NCBI GenBank assembly: GCA_048262715.1
Contig: JBLXEV010000008.1
Span: 124,001-188,000 of the forward strand
Reading direction: 5' to 3'
Length of the DNA: 64,000 nucleotides
From: Albirhodobacter sp048262715
GTDB lineage: Bacteria > Pseudomonadota > Alphaproteobacteria > Rhodobacterales > Rhodobacteraceae
In this document: piece by piece, positions 17,820 to 27,744 of the stretch
How positions within the stretch are numbered: position 1 is the first letter of the stretch
Layout: each line of letters begins with the position of its first letter
Notes under the pieces: model-generated
Told to the model about the DNA's origin: nothing
The model's input: the letters and a program-made list of their open reading frames with translations, nothing else
Database searches by the model: none
Translations under genes and position numbers: made by a program

Positions 17820-18733
17820 GATTGGCCTCCACGGCGAGAGGGATTGCGCGCAAGCGCATCGGCCTGCGCGGTCTCGGCGCGCAGAGCGTCGATCAATGCG
17901 GCGGGCACAGGCTGGAACGGTTCTGCGGAGACATTCGGCGTGGGCGTCGCCGCGATCAAGGCGCGGGTATAGGGATGGGTGGAGGCCTCAAAGACGGCGC
18001 GCGTCGGCGCATCCTCCAGCACACGGCCCGCGAACAGGACAGTGACTTTCTGGCTGATCTTGGCGACAACACCCATATCATGCGTCACGAACAATACGGC
18101 GGTGCCGGTCTCGCGTTGTAATTCGCGGATCAGCCGCAGGATTTGCTTTTGCACGGTGACATCAAGGGCGGTTGTCGGCTCGTCCGCCACGATTAGGCGC
18201 GGCGACGGCGCGAATGCGGCGGCGATCAGGATCCTTTGACGCATCCCGCCCGAAAGCTCGTGCGGGTAGCTGCCCATCACCCGTTCCGGTGCCCGAATGT
18301 GAACACGGTCCAGCAGCTCTATCGCGCGTGCACGGGCGCGGCCATGGTCCCATCCGTGAATGCGGGTCAACGGGTCGGTGATCTGCGGGCCGATCTTGCG
18401 CACGGGGTTGAGCGCGGTGAGTGGATCTTGCGGGATCAGGGCGGAGATCTTTGCCACAGTGTTGCGGCGTTCGGCGGCGGACAGCGCACCAAGGTCCATG
18501 CCATCGAGCAAGATCTGGCCGCGCGTTACGCGGATGTTGGGTGGCAGGATGCCGAGAACCGCCTTGCCGATCATGGACTTACCCGCGCCGCTTTCGCCCA
18601 CCAGCGCGCGCACCTCGCCTGCCGCCAGTGTGAGGGAGACATCGCGCAGAAGCCGCGCGCCGTTGGGAAGCGCGAGGTCGAGGTTGCGGATTTCCAGCGT
18701 TTGCGGCGTGGTGGTTTGGCTCGTCTGGATCAT
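17816..18733 (-). CDS. Oligopeptide-type ABC transporter ATPase, first subunit (DppD/OppD-like)
   Basis: A 305-residue ATPase with Walker A GESGAGKSM, signature LSGGMRQRILIAAAF and Walker B LIVADEPTTALD. The C-terminal region includes HPYTRALIAATPTP, characteristic of the DppD/OppD group. Start and stop overlap both neighbours by four bases, so translation is coupled. Confidence 0.9.
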   Translation of the reverse strand: MIQTSQTTTPQTLEIRNLDLALPNGARLLRDVSLTLAAGEVRALVGESGAGKSMIGKAVLGILPPNIRVTRGQILLDGMDLGALSAAERRNTVAKISALIPQDPLTALNPVRKIGPQITDPLTRIHGWDHGRARARAIELLDRVHIRAPERVMGSYPHELSGGMRQRILIAAAFAPSPRLIVADEPTTALDVTVQKQILRLIRELQRETGTAVLFVTHDMGVVAKISQKVTVLFAGRVLEDAPTRAVFEASTHPYTRALIAATPTPNVSAEPFQPVPAALIDALRAETAQADALARNPSRRGGQS

Positions 18734-19593
18734 TGCAGCACCGGATCGAAGTGTTTCTTGAGCCCCTCACCCAGCGTCGAGAAGCTCAACACCGTCAGGA
18801 ACAAGGTGATCAGCGGGAACAAGAGCACCCACCACGCGAAATGGATGGCGCCGCGCCCCTCTGCGATCATCGACCCCCATGTCGGATCATCCGAGGAGAT
18901 CGACAGGTTCACGAAGGAGAGGATCGCCTCGACGATCACCGCAATGCCCATTTCCAGCATCAAAAGCGCGATGATTGCGGGCATCACATTGGGCAGGATT
19001 TCCCCGATCAGCGTCGATAAGCGGCTTGCCCCGCCGATGCGGGCGCTATCGACGTAATCCATGCGCGCTTGCACCATTGTTTCCGCCCGGATCACGCGGG
19101 CAAAGCGTGTCCAGTCAATCAGCGCAATAGCGGCAATGACCGACCAGATACCCGTTCCCATCACCGCAACCAAAAGCACCGCGAAGAGAACCGGCGGGAA
19201 GGCCATCCAGATATCGACCAGCCGCGAGATCACGCGGTCCCACCACCCGCCGAAGAACCCTGCCAAGAGGCCCAATGTTGCGCCGAAGAGGCACGTCGCT
19301 GTGGCGGCGGTAACGCTGACGAACAGAGCAATGCGCGCGCCGTAGATCATTCGCGACAGCACATCACGGCCCAGACTATCTGTGCCCAGCCAAAAGCCGC
19401 GCTCCGATCCCTCCATGAAGAACGGCGGCAGACGCTCCAGCATCAAATCCTGCGCGAGCGGATCTTGCGGCGCGATGAACGGGGCAAAAAGCGCCGCCAC
19501 CGCGATGAGCACCACCCATGTCAGCGGCAGCCACAGGCGTAAATTCAAGCCGCCGGAGCGCCCTCGCGGGGCGGAAAATGTCACATCAGCCAT
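18730..19593 (-). CDS. Oligopeptide-type ABC permease (DppC-like)
   Basis: A 287-residue permease with about six membrane helices. The sequence has the DppC pattern HxLGTDxLGRD in the form FWLGTDSLGRDVLSRMIYG, and an EAA-like loop (YVDSARIGGASRLSTLIGEILPN). It pairs with the DppB-like permease; the two genes overlap by eight bases. Confidence 0.9.
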   Translation of the reverse strand: MADVTFSAPRGRSGGLNLRLWLPLTWVVLIAVAALFAPFIAPQDPLAQDLMLERLPPFFMEGSERGFWLGTDSLGRDVLSRMIYGARIALFVSVTAATATCLFGATLGLLAGFFGGWWDRVISRLVDIWMAFPPVLFAVLLVAVMGTGIWSVIAAIALIDWTRFARVIRAETMVQARMDYVDSARIGGASRLSTLIGEILPNVMPAIIALLMLEMGIAVIVEAILSFVNLSISSDDPTWGSMIAEGRGAIHFAWWVLLFPLITLFLTVLSFSTLGEGLKKHFDPVLQ

Positions 19594-20593
19594 GGCGCAA
19601 CCTCGGGTTCAACAGGGTGTAGGAAAGATCCACCGCGAGGTTGATCAGGGTGAACAGCGCCGCGAACAGCAACACAATGCCTTGGATCAGCGGCAAATCG
19701 CGGTTGATCACCGCATCAATCGCCATATTGCCAAGGCCTTCATAGGCGAAGAGCCGCTCCACGATCACCGTGCCGCCGATCAGGAAGGTGAATTGCACCC
19801 CGATGAGCGCGATGGTCGGCAGGGCGGCGTTGCGCAGGGCCTCGCGCAAGATCACGGAGGTCTCCGAAAAACCGCGCACCCGCGCCAGCGTGGTATAATC
19901 CTGCCGCAGCACCTCTTTGAGGTTTTGTTTGAGCAGTTGCGCGATCATCGCCGCAAGCGGCAGCGCCAAGGACATCGCCGGCATGATCATATGCGCCAAA
20001 GTGGAGCCGACCACATCGAAGCGGCCACGTAAAATCCCCTCCAACACGTAGAAATTCGTAGTGAAATCAATATCGAGATTCGGGTCCACCCGACCGGAGA
20101 TTGACAGCACCGGCCAGAGCACGCCGAACAGCAGCACGAAGACGAGGCCCCAGAGAAAATCAGGGATGGAGAGCACCGCGCCGCTGGTCAGGTCGAGGCC
20201 GAATTCTGTGCCAGTGCCGCGATGTCGCGCGCCGATCACGGCGACAAAACCGCCAAGCGCCAGCGCGATCAACAGCGCCATGATCGAGAGCTCCAATGTC
20301 GCGGGCAGACGCCCCAATACCAAGGCATCAACCGGTTGGCGCAGGGTGATCGAGGTGCCGAAATCCCCCTGAATGACGCCACCGAACCAGATCCAGAACT
20401 GCTCAAAGATACTTTTGTCGAAGCCGTAAAGCTTTGTCAGTGCCGCGATATCTTCTTCGGTCGCGCCGGGCGGAAGCATCATCGAAATTGGGTTCCCCGG
20501 TGCGACGCGCACCAGCGTGAAGACGACAACCGCCACGCCAAAGAGCGTGATGGCCGTTGTCACAAGCCGTATGAGGATGGTTTTCACAAGCAT
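19586..20593 (-). CDS. Oligopeptide-type ABC permease (DppB-like)
   Basis: A permease of about 335 residues. Typical parts are the N-terminal VFTLVRVAPGNPISMMLPPGATEEDIAAL, GDFGTSITLRQPV, and the EAA loop with DYTTLARVRGFSETSVILREALRNA. I chose ATG 20593 (MLVKTIL) because it begins at the first membrane helix; an in-frame start at 20629 would add twelve residues with no better ribosome site. Confidence 0.88.
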   Translation of the reverse strand: MLVKTILIRLVTTAITLFGVAVVVFTLVRVAPGNPISMMLPPGATEEDIAALTKLYGFDKSIFEQFWIWFGGVIQGDFGTSITLRQPVDALVLGRLPATLELSIMALLIALALGGFVAVIGARHRGTGTEFGLDLTSGAVLSIPDFLWGLVFVLLFGVLWPVLSISGRVDPNLDIDFTTNFYVLEGILRGRFDVVGSTLAHMIMPAMSLALPLAAMIAQLLKQNLKEVLRQDYTTLARVRGFSETSVILREALRNAALPTIALIGVQFTFLIGGTVIVERLFAYEGLGNMAIDAVINRDLPLIQGIVLLFAALFTLINLAVDLSYTLLNPRLRHG

Positions 20594-20650
20594 ATACGCC
20601 TCGCGCAAACAAAGGCCGAGCACGCGCATGGGCGCGCGATCAGGCGGCGG

Positions 20651-20683
20651 GGATCAAGGCGCGTGAAAGGAACGCCTTGATCC
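20651..20683 (-). other. Intercistronic hairpin after the peptide-type binding-protein gene
   Basis: GGATCAAGGCG and CGCCTTGATCC form a perfect 11-pair stem between the binding-protein gene and the first permease gene. It probably shields the upstream message. Confidence 0.7.
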
Positions 20684-20698
20684 GTCAATGGGAGACCC

Positions 20699-22237
20699 TC
20701 AGGCCTTGCTAATCGCCTGTGGCAGCAAATCGCCCGAGGTATAGGGCGTCACTTTTAGCGCGGAGTTGAAGACGATCGGCATCACATATTGCAAAAGCGG
20801 GATCACATAGCCTTCTTCTGCAATATAGCGGGAGACATCCTTATAGCCTTGAATACGCTTCTCTTCATCGGCCTCAACAAAGAGGGGCCCGATTTTCTCG
20901 ACCAAATCTGGGCTATCCCAAACCGCATGCGGCGAGGGGCCGAACATCGCAAACCCCGTGGAGGTTGATGGATCGCCAATCGAGTTGCCCCAATTGTAGA
21001 ATGCGGCGGGGGCGAGTGTATCGGAGGCGCGCAGCTCGTAATGCTTGGCGATCTCGTAAACTTCGATCTCCGCCTCAATCCCGACCTTGCGCCACATCCC
21101 GACAACCGCTTGAATCATTTCGTAATCCTTGGGCTTGAAGCCGCGCGTGGTCTGGATCGTGAACTTGACGGGGTTATCGGCGGAATAGCCCGATGCCGCG
21201 AGAAGCTGTTTCGATTTCTCGGGGTCGTAATCGACGGTGATATCCGCGTCATAGGCCGCATATCCGGGGACTTCGAGCGTCGAAAGTGCTACGCCGTATC
21301 CGCGCAGAAGGCGATCAATGATCAGCTGCTTGTCAATCGCGTGATGGGCGGCAAGACGGACATTCTTATCCAGCATCACATCGATATCATTGAGGAAAAT
21401 CATGCCGATATCGGTGATCGGCACTGCCTCGCCCGACAGGCCATCCTTGGCAATGAGGCGGTCATATTCCTCATAGGGAATGTTCGTGGTGACATCGGCA
21501 TTTCCGGATTCAACCTCCGCCACACGCGATGCGGAATCGGTCGAGAACTTGATCGTGACAGAGTCAAAATCAGGCGCATCGCCCCAGTAATCGGGGAAGG
21601 CTTTCAGGCGCACATAGGCACCCTGCTCGAAGGCATCGACCATGTAAGGGCCGGTGCCAATCGGGGCTTTCTCGAACCCTTCTGATCCAACACTTTCATA
21701 ATAGGCCTTGGGCAGAACGAAGGCCGTCAGGAACGCCATCCATTTGAACAAAGCAGGCTCGAAATCGAGGACATCGGCGGTGATGACATTTCCCTCAACG
21801 CGGAAGTTTCCGATTTTTGACCAGACAAATTGCATCGGGTTTCCTGTGTCTGGCGCGGCGGCGCGGGTGAGGGACCAAACGATATCTTCAGGCGTGAACG
21901 CATCGCCATTGTGCCATTTGACGCCTTCGCGCACGGTCATCGTGAGGGTTTTCTTGTCGTCGCTAAAGCCCCACTCCGTCAGCAGCCCCGGCCCGAAGGA
22001 AAGATCGGGGGCCTGATCGATATAGCGGTCAAATACCGCGAGATAGATCGATTGCAACGCGGGGTTTACCGCCGCAGGGCCCGTCGTTGGATCCCAGCTT
22101 TGTACCGGAATATTATAGGCGATGGTCAGGCTGTCTTTGCCCTGTGCGGCCAGCGGCAAACCGGAGGCGATCAGCGCGCCAAGGGCGGCTGAGCTGCCCA
22201 GAAATCCGCGCCGTGAAAAATCTGTCTTTGCAGTCAT
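20699..22237 (-). CDS. Oligopeptide-type ABC binding protein, probably Tat-exported
   Basis: A 512-residue extracellular solute-binding protein of family 5. The N-terminus has a twin-arginine motif, FSRRGFLGSSAALGAL, so export by the Tat route is likely. The mature protein has GLLTEWGFSDDKKTLTMTVREGVKWHNGDAFTPEDIVWSL, the family signature. Despite the peptide-transporter label, this family binds many ligands including opines, glycosides and aromatic compounds. Its location between the StyA-like and IorAB blocks suggests an aromatic or indolic solute, by context only. Confidence 0.88.
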   Translation of the reverse strand: MTAKTDFSRRGFLGSSAALGALIASGLPLAAQGKDSLTIAYNIPVQSWDPTTGPAAVNPALQSIYLAVFDRYIDQAPDLSFGPGLLTEWGFSDDKKTLTMTVREGVKWHNGDAFTPEDIVWSLTRAAAPDTGNPMQFVWSKIGNFRVEGNVITADVLDFEPALFKWMAFLTAFVLPKAYYESVGSEGFEKAPIGTGPYMVDAFEQGAYVRLKAFPDYWGDAPDFDSVTIKFSTDSASRVAEVESGNADVTTNIPYEEYDRLIAKDGLSGEAVPITDIGMIFLNDIDVMLDKNVRLAAHHAIDKQLIIDRLLRGYGVALSTLEVPGYAAYDADITVDYDPEKSKQLLAASGYSADNPVKFTIQTTRGFKPKDYEMIQAVVGMWRKVGIEAEIEVYEIAKHYELRASDTLAPAAFYNWGNSIGDPSTSTGFAMFGPSPHAVWDSPDLVEKIGPLFVEADEEKRIQGYKDVSRYIAEEGYVIPLLQYVMPIVFNSALKVTPYTSGDLLPQAISKA

Positions 22238-22367
22238 GTCCAAACTCCTGTTGGAAGGGGACGGCCCGTTTGGGGCTCTGTTTCTATGGTCTAGTTTGTG
22301 CCTAAAACTTTTAAAATTAAAGCAAATAGTGTTGGCTTTAGTCTTTTCTAAGTGCTTGGCTCGGCGT
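22238..22367. promoter_or_regulatory. Promoter region of the peptide-type ABC operon
   Basis: 130 bases between the flavoprotein stop and the binding-protein start. An AT-rich core at about 22300-22325 carries GCCTAAAAC followed by TTTTAAAA. The GCCTAAA element recurs in the 30.6-31.1 kb divergent region. Confidence 0.4.
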
Positions 22368-23912
22368 TTATTTGAATTTTTGAGCGGCGAAAAAGCCGGA
22401 GGCGGCTCCTGTTCCTGCGCCGGGCCAGCAGGCCGCGCCAATCATCTGCAAGCCGTCAAGCGGCGTGCTGCCATCGGCATAGCCGCGCAAGGGGCGGAAC
22501 AGGAAATTTTGGTCGAGGTGATGCGATCCGCAGATCTGATCTCCGCCGACAAGATTGGGATTTTCCGCCTCCAATTCCAGCGGCGAGACGACCTTGCGCG
22601 CGAGAATATGGGTGCGAAGGGCAGGGGCGTGCTCGGCAATAAGATCGAGCACCCGCTCGGCCATCTGATCCTTCACCTCTTCCCAATTTTGCTGGGTTAT
22701 TTCGCCTTTCGCATCGCCTTTTATGTCGGCCGGAACAACGCGAGCTTGCACCCAAAGCGTGTGTTTCCCCTCCGGCGCGCGGCTCGGATCGAAGAGCGTT
22801 GGCTGACCGACGACCAAAAGCGGGGCCTCTGGTAACAGCCCTGCAACCGCTTGTGTGTAGGCCTGTGCGGCCGCCTCAATCGAGCGCCCGATATGGACAT
22901 AGGCGAAGCGGCCCAGCTCGGGCACAAGCCACGGCACCGGCGCATCGAGAGCGAGGTGGATCATCATCGTTCCGGGTGCATGACGGAAGCTCTGCAACCC
23001 TTTGTCGTAGCGCGGAGTGTCCGTTGCCCCGACAAGCCGCAAAAGATGTTTCGGCGCGAGACCTGCCAAAATGGTTGAAGCCTCGATCTTTTCTCCGTTC
23101 GCAATCACGCCCGACACCTTGCCGTTATCGTGCAGGATGCTGGTGACCTCTGTGTTGCACCCAATGGTGCCACCATGGGATTTGATCATCGCGGTGAGGG
23201 CTTCGGTTGCGCGCGCGGCGCCGCCTTTGCCGATGACCATTCCCATCGCCTGCCCGCCCATCGCCTCCAGATAGGGGAAGATCGCGCCGCCTGCGATATC
23301 GGGGGCGAAATCGAGATGCATCCCCCATGTCGAGAGCGCGGTGCGCAGGCGCGGATCCTCGAATGTCTCATCGAGCCACGCGCGCGGCGAGCGGATCAGG
23401 AACCGTGCGATGTCGAGGCAGTGTCCAGTGCCGTGGGTGCGCCATGTCTTCCACAGGAATTTTGTTAGCGGCCATGGTTGCATCGGCGTGCCCAGCAGCC
23501 CGCCAACAACCCCCGCGCGGGACGGAAAATCGGCCATCAAACTGCGCCACGTTGCGCGGTCCGCATCACAGGCGAATGTCGAAAGGGTCTCCTCAAGATC
23601 CGTTGAGACACCGACATAATCGCCCGGCTCCAACGCCTGCGCGAAGGGATGGGAGATCGGAACAAACTCCATCCCGTGCCGCGCCATCTCCGCCCCGTGT
23701 TTTGCCATGAAGGCAGAGCCTGCGAACATCGACAGGTTCATTGCGGCGACATCGTGGTGGAAGCCGGCAAGCGTCAACTCTTCGGTGCGCACGGCCCCGC
23801 CCGCGCTTGGGCCGCGCTCCAGTACCCGCACCGGCTTGCCGCGCGTCGCGAGATCCGCCGCCGCGACCAGCCCGTTGATCCCAGCGCCGATGATGAGAAT
23901 TGGCTGCGTCAT
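22368..23912 (-). CDS. Phytoene-desaturase-like FAD-dependent oxidoreductase (copy 1)
   Basis: A 514-residue flavoprotein. The N-terminal FAD motif is IIGAGINGLVAAADLATRGKPVRVLERG near residues 5-32. It ends with a conserved LQMIGAACWPGAGTGAASGF, where the second FAD contact sits. It belongs to the amine-oxidase/phytoene-desaturase superfamily, which removes hydride from C-C, C-N or C-O bonds. No carotenoid genes are nearby, so pigment synthesis is unlikely. It is the last gene of the IorAB transcript and has a paralogue upstream in the same operon. The likely role is oxidation of a pathway intermediate; the reaction is not known. I chose ATG 23912, one base after the IorB stop. Confidence 0.78.
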   Translation of the reverse strand: MTQPILIIGAGINGLVAAADLATRGKPVRVLERGPSAGGAVRTEELTLAGFHHDVAAMNLSMFAGSAFMAKHGAEMARHGMEFVPISHPFAQALEPGDYVGVSTDLEETLSTFACDADRATWRSLMADFPSRAGVVGGLLGTPMQPWPLTKFLWKTWRTHGTGHCLDIARFLIRSPRAWLDETFEDPRLRTALSTWGMHLDFAPDIAGGAIFPYLEAMGGQAMGMVIGKGGAARATEALTAMIKSHGGTIGCNTEVTSILHDNGKVSGVIANGEKIEASTILAGLAPKHLLRLVGATDTPRYDKGLQSFRHAPGTMMIHLALDAPVPWLVPELGRFAYVHIGRSIEAAAQAYTQAVAGLLPEAPLLVVGQPTLFDPSRAPEGKHTLWVQARVVPADIKGDAKGEITQQNWEEVKDQMAERVLDLIAEHAPALRTHILARKVVSPLELEAENPNLVGGDQICGSHHLDQNFLFRPLRGYADGSTPLDGLQMIGAACWPGAGTGAASGFFAAQKFK

Positions 23913-23913
23913 C

Positions 23914-25482
23914 TTATTGCACCGCGCTGCTTTGGCCGGCAAAGCTGTTGATCGTTGCTAACGCACCGTCCAACGCCTTGCCTTCAACATCATCCAGCGC
24001 GGCAACCCGCAAGCGGCGCATCCAATCGGCGGCATCTGCGCGGCCTTTGAGCATATCGAGCGCGCCCATCACACGGGCGAATTTCGAGAGGCCGCGGGTA
24101 TGGGTATCGGAATAGCCCTTGATCAGGCGATAGTTCGCGAGCAGCTCCGACGCCAGCGCGCGGTCGGTCTTCGCCACCTCCAGCACGGTGGTGAACCATG
24201 CGGACACATGCGCCATCTCGTGATCATGGCGCAGCAATTTGCGGCGGATCGGGCGCAGGGAAGAGACGATCCAGAGCATCATGAATCCGCGCAGGCTATC
24301 GGTGCGAATTCGGCGGCCTTTGTCGAAATACTTGGTGTAGAACGCTTTTAGGCTCGCGCGGTTTTGCACCCATTTCCCTAGAGCTTTTGGCAGAGTAGTT
24401 GTGAACTCCTCGAAGCGCGGATGGAAATATTCGGTCAGCATCAGGAGCTGATCCTCCTTGACCACCACCTCGTCGCGCACCCGTTGCAGCCGCGTGGCGC
24501 GGGTTTTGAGATCGGCGACGCGCAGCAGATCATCGTAGCACAGTGCACGGGCGCAATATTTCGCGCCATTGATCGACATCTCATAGGGGGCCACATCGAG
24601 TGCTGCGAGGCGCTCGACCATATCGAGATACTCAGCCCCATAGGCAATATCTTGGAAATCAACGACTTTCTTAAGACCAAGCGCGGTCATCTCGTGCATC
24701 TCGACGGGTAGCTTCGCGACGCGGGATTCCAGTTTTGCCCAATCTGTGCGCATCGCTTCTGGCACATGCAAAACGGGCAGCAGCGGCGCAGGCGCATCGG
24801 CGGCGACGGGGGCGGCTTTTGTGCCTTTGGCGATATCATAGGCATCATTAAAGGCCCTTAGGCTGGCCTCGACCCCACGGCCGGATTTGCGGATAATCTC
24901 CTCATAGCTCTCGCGCGGGAAGGGCAGCGAGCCCGATCCCGCTAGGGCCCCGAGCAAGGAAGACGAGATCACCGATCCCGCCGCTTTCGCCACGGTTTCC
25001 ATATCGAAGGCGACCACGTGATCGGCGGCGATATCCATCGCGGCAAAAACATCGGCCTCATCCGCACGGCCATCGCCGGGGGCGATTTTCTCCGACACGG
25101 CGGCGATGCGGTGGGTCGAAGCGATGAGGGTTGTTCGGCCGGGGGTGACGAAGCCGCGCATGATTGCGCGACCGCCTTCCATCAGTTCCGAGGCGATCAA
25201 GATATCTACATCGCCGATCGACGGGGAGAGCGAGAACACCGGCATCCGGCCCGTATCGCGGCACATCTCGACGTAGTAGATGGTCGCCCCTGTGCGCTGT
25301 GCGACGCCTGCCACCGATGTGGATTGCGCGCGGTAGCCGTTGGCTTCGGCCACGGCGACGATCCAATTGGTCAACACGCCGCCGCCTTGGCCGCCCACCG
25401 CAAGGGCCGCGAGGGTAATGATTTTTTCGCCATCAGGCCCGGGAGAACGGCGGGCGATAATCGGTTTGGAATGGATGGTCAT
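23914..25482 (-). CDS. iorB: Indolepyruvate:ferredoxin oxidoreductase beta-type subunit, extended form
   Basis: A 522-residue protein. The first 200 residues are the pyruvate/ketoisovalerate oxidoreductase gamma-type domain (LAALAVGGQGGGVLTNWIVAVAEANGYRAQSTSVAGVAQRTGATIYYVEM). Classical archaeal IorB ends there; this one has about 300 extra, mainly helical, Arg-rich residues of a type seen in proteobacterial homologues. I chose ATG 25482 with GAGGATCC upstream; the longer frame runs back into iorA. With IorA it converts an aryl 2-oxoacid and CoA to an acyl-CoA and CO2, passing electrons to ferredoxin. Confidence 0.83.
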   Translation of the reverse strand: MTIHSKPIIARRSPGPDGEKIITLAALAVGGQGGGVLTNWIVAVAEANGYRAQSTSVAGVAQRTGATIYYVEMCRDTGRMPVFSLSPSIGDVDILIASELMEGGRAIMRGFVTPGRTTLIASTHRIAAVSEKIAPGDGRADEADVFAAMDIAADHVVAFDMETVAKAAGSVISSSLLGALAGSGSLPFPRESYEEIIRKSGRGVEASLRAFNDAYDIAKGTKAAPVAADAPAPLLPVLHVPEAMRTDWAKLESRVAKLPVEMHEMTALGLKKVVDFQDIAYGAEYLDMVERLAALDVAPYEMSINGAKYCARALCYDDLLRVADLKTRATRLQRVRDEVVVKEDQLLMLTEYFHPRFEEFTTTLPKALGKWVQNRASLKAFYTKYFDKGRRIRTDSLRGFMMLWIVSSLRPIRRKLLRHDHEMAHVSAWFTTVLEVAKTDRALASELLANYRLIKGYSDTHTRGLSKFARVMGALDMLKGRADAADWMRRLRVAALDDVEGKALDGALATINSFAGQSSAVQ

Positions 25483-25492
25483 CTTGGGATCC

Positions 25493-27637
25493 TCAGGCAA
25501 AAGCCACGCGTTTCGCTTCTCTGCGGCTTTGCAGCCATGCGATGAATTTTCCGCGGCGGGTGGCGCGGCGCTTTTCCGACGCGGTCGGGTTTGACACGAT
25601 TTCTGCCTGGAAGAACGACGGGCAGAGTACCGCTGCATCGGCGACCTCGCCGCAATTGCCGCAGCCGACGCAGGTTTGGTCAATCGTGGCGACCGGATCA
25701 TCGCGCAGGATATCGCCCGTGTCCTTCACTGACAGCGACGGGCACCCCGAGAGGCGCATGCAAGCGTGATCGCCCGTGCAGATATCCTCATCCACGCCAA
25801 AGCGCGGACGCACGACGCGTTTTCCGTCTTTGGCCGCTTTTGCAAGTTGCGGTTTCTCGCGGCGTTGTTTGTTGAGCATACATTCCGAGGAGGCGACGAT
25901 CACTTTCGGGCCTTCGACCTCGGTTGTCAGCGCCTCTTTCAACGTGTCGCGCATCTTGGTGACATCGTAGGTTCGGTCGATCTGACGGATCCAGGTGACG
26001 CCCATGCCCTTGCAGGCGTCCACGATAGAGTTCTGGGTCTTTTTGCTCTTGTTATCGGCGCGCGACGAGAGGTTATCCTGCCCGCCTGTTGCGGCGGCGT
26101 AGAAGTTATCGACGATGATGATCACATTGTCGGATTTGTTGAACACAGCGTTGCCGATGGAGGAGGTCAGGCCGTTGTGCCAGAACCCGCCATCGCCCAC
26201 GAAGGAGATCGAGCGGCGGCCCTTTTTATCCTCGTTGTGGAAGGCCGCTGCGGAGGCAGGGCCAAGCCCGTAGCCCATCGTTGTCGCCCCCAGATCAAAG
26301 GGCGGCATGATCGAGAACAGATGGCAACCGATATCGGAGGAAATATGGTGCTGGCCCAGCTCTTCCTCGACAAGTTTTGTCGCCGCAAAGATTGGGCGCT
26401 CGGGGCAGCCCGTGCAGAAACCGGGCGGGCGGGCGGGTAGGGATTTCGATAGATCAGGGATCGCAATCGGTTCTTCATTCTGCGCGGTCTTGGTGATCGG
26501 CAGTAGTTCCGGCCCATGCTCCGCGAGGAACGCGCCGATCCCGTCCACCATCACCTGGCCGGTATATTCGCCGCCCATCGGCAGCATCCCTTTGCCCTCG
26601 AGTTTGACCCGCGCGCCGGATTTATAGAGCATATGCGCAATTTGCTGCTCGATATAATTTGGCTGACCTTCCTCGACGATCAGCACGGCCTCTTTCCCTG
26701 CGCAGAATTCGGTGATCTGGCTCTCGACAAGCGGATAGACGCAGTTGAGCACCAGCAGGTCGATCTCGGTCTCGCCGTAGAGATCGGCGAGGCCGAGGCG
26801 ATTTAGGGCGCGGATTAAAGTGTTATAGGTGCCGCCCTGCACAATCATGCCGACCTTGCCGCCGCGCGTGCCGAAGCGCTCGTTGATCTCGTTGTCGAGG
26901 ATGAACTTTTTTGCAGCGGGCAGGCGTTTGGTGAGTTTTTCTTCCTCATGCAGATAGGTCGCGGGCGGCAGCACGATCCGATCCAGTTTCCGCGCGGGGT
27001 TTTCCAGCGCATCAGACACCGTCATCGGTGGGCGCTTGTTATCGGCGGCGTCGAAATGGCCGTGAACGTGGCAGGATCGGATGCCGACTTGCAGCATAAC
27101 AGGCGTGTTCGAGATTTCGGAGAGGGCAAAGCCATCGCCGACCGCTTTCACAATGGCGGGCAGATTGGGCCGCGGATCCAGCATCCAGACCTGCGATTTC
27201 ATCGCGAACGCATAGGTGCGCTCTTGCATGATCGAGGAGCCTTCGCCGTAATCCTCGCCCACGATGATCAACGCACCCCCCGTGACCCCGCCCGACGCGA
27301 GGTTCGAGAGCGCATCAGAGGCCACATTGGTGCCTACCACCGATTTGAACGTCACCGCGCCGCGGATCGGGTAATGCACCGAGGCGGCGAGCATCGCCGT
27401 CGCCGTGGCCTCTGATGCGGAGGCCTCGAAATGCACCCCCAGCTCGCCAAGGATCTCCTGCGCATCCGAGAGCACATCCATCAGATGCGAGATCGGAGAA
27501 CCCTGATAGCCGCCGACATAGCCAACCCCGTTTTCTAACAGCGCTTTGGTGATCGCAAGAATGCCTTCCCCAATGAAGGTCTCGCCCGCGCCTTGCTTGA
27601 GTTTCTGGACTTCTTTGGCGAATGATCTCTCGGCCAT
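25493..27637 (-). CDS. iorA: Indolepyruvate:ferredoxin oxidoreductase alpha subunit
   Basis: A 714-residue thiamine-diphosphate enzyme. The N-terminal pyrimidine-binding domain includes GEGILAITKALLENGVGYVGGYQG. A CTGCPERP segment lies near 415, and the TPP-binding motif GDGGFWHNGLTSSIGNAV is near 485. The C-terminus carries cysteine-rich ferredoxin-like segments (CTGDHACMRLSGC and CVGCGNC) for Fe-S clusters. It performs CoA-dependent oxidative decarboxylation of aryl 2-oxoacids with IorB, ten bases downstream. Known substrates are indolepyruvate and phenylpyruvate; here the neighbouring isatin-hydrolase-like gene suggests isatinate as a substrate, which is inference. Confidence 0.88.
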   Translation of the reverse strand: MAERSFAKEVQKLKQGAGETFIGEGILAITKALLENGVGYVGGYQGSPISHLMDVLSDAQEILGELGVHFEASASEATATAMLAASVHYPIRGAVTFKSVVGTNVASDALSNLASGGVTGGALIIVGEDYGEGSSIMQERTYAFAMKSQVWMLDPRPNLPAIVKAVGDGFALSEISNTPVMLQVGIRSCHVHGHFDAADNKRPPMTVSDALENPARKLDRIVLPPATYLHEEEKLTKRLPAAKKFILDNEINERFGTRGGKVGMIVQGGTYNTLIRALNRLGLADLYGETEIDLLVLNCVYPLVESQITEFCAGKEAVLIVEEGQPNYIEQQIAHMLYKSGARVKLEGKGMLPMGGEYTGQVMVDGIGAFLAEHGPELLPITKTAQNEEPIAIPDLSKSLPARPPGFCTGCPERPIFAATKLVEEELGQHHISSDIGCHLFSIMPPFDLGATTMGYGLGPASAAAFHNEDKKGRRSISFVGDGGFWHNGLTSSIGNAVFNKSDNVIIIVDNFYAAATGGQDNLSSRADNKSKKTQNSIVDACKGMGVTWIRQIDRTYDVTKMRDTLKEALTTEVEGPKVIVASSECMLNKQRREKPQLAKAAKDGKRVVRPRFGVDEDICTGDHACMRLSGCPSLSVKDTGDILRDDPVATIDQTCVGCGNCGEVADAAVLCPSFFQAEIVSNPTASEKRRATRRGKFIAWLQSRREAKRVAFA

Positions 27638-27744
27638 TTGGCTATCCTAAGTCTGATGGTTTCGGGTAGAGAGCGCGGCAAAGTGCCAGCGCCCATGGTC
27701 GGTCTCCGTGCCGCTCGGATCAGGTCCGGCAGGCCGATACCGCG

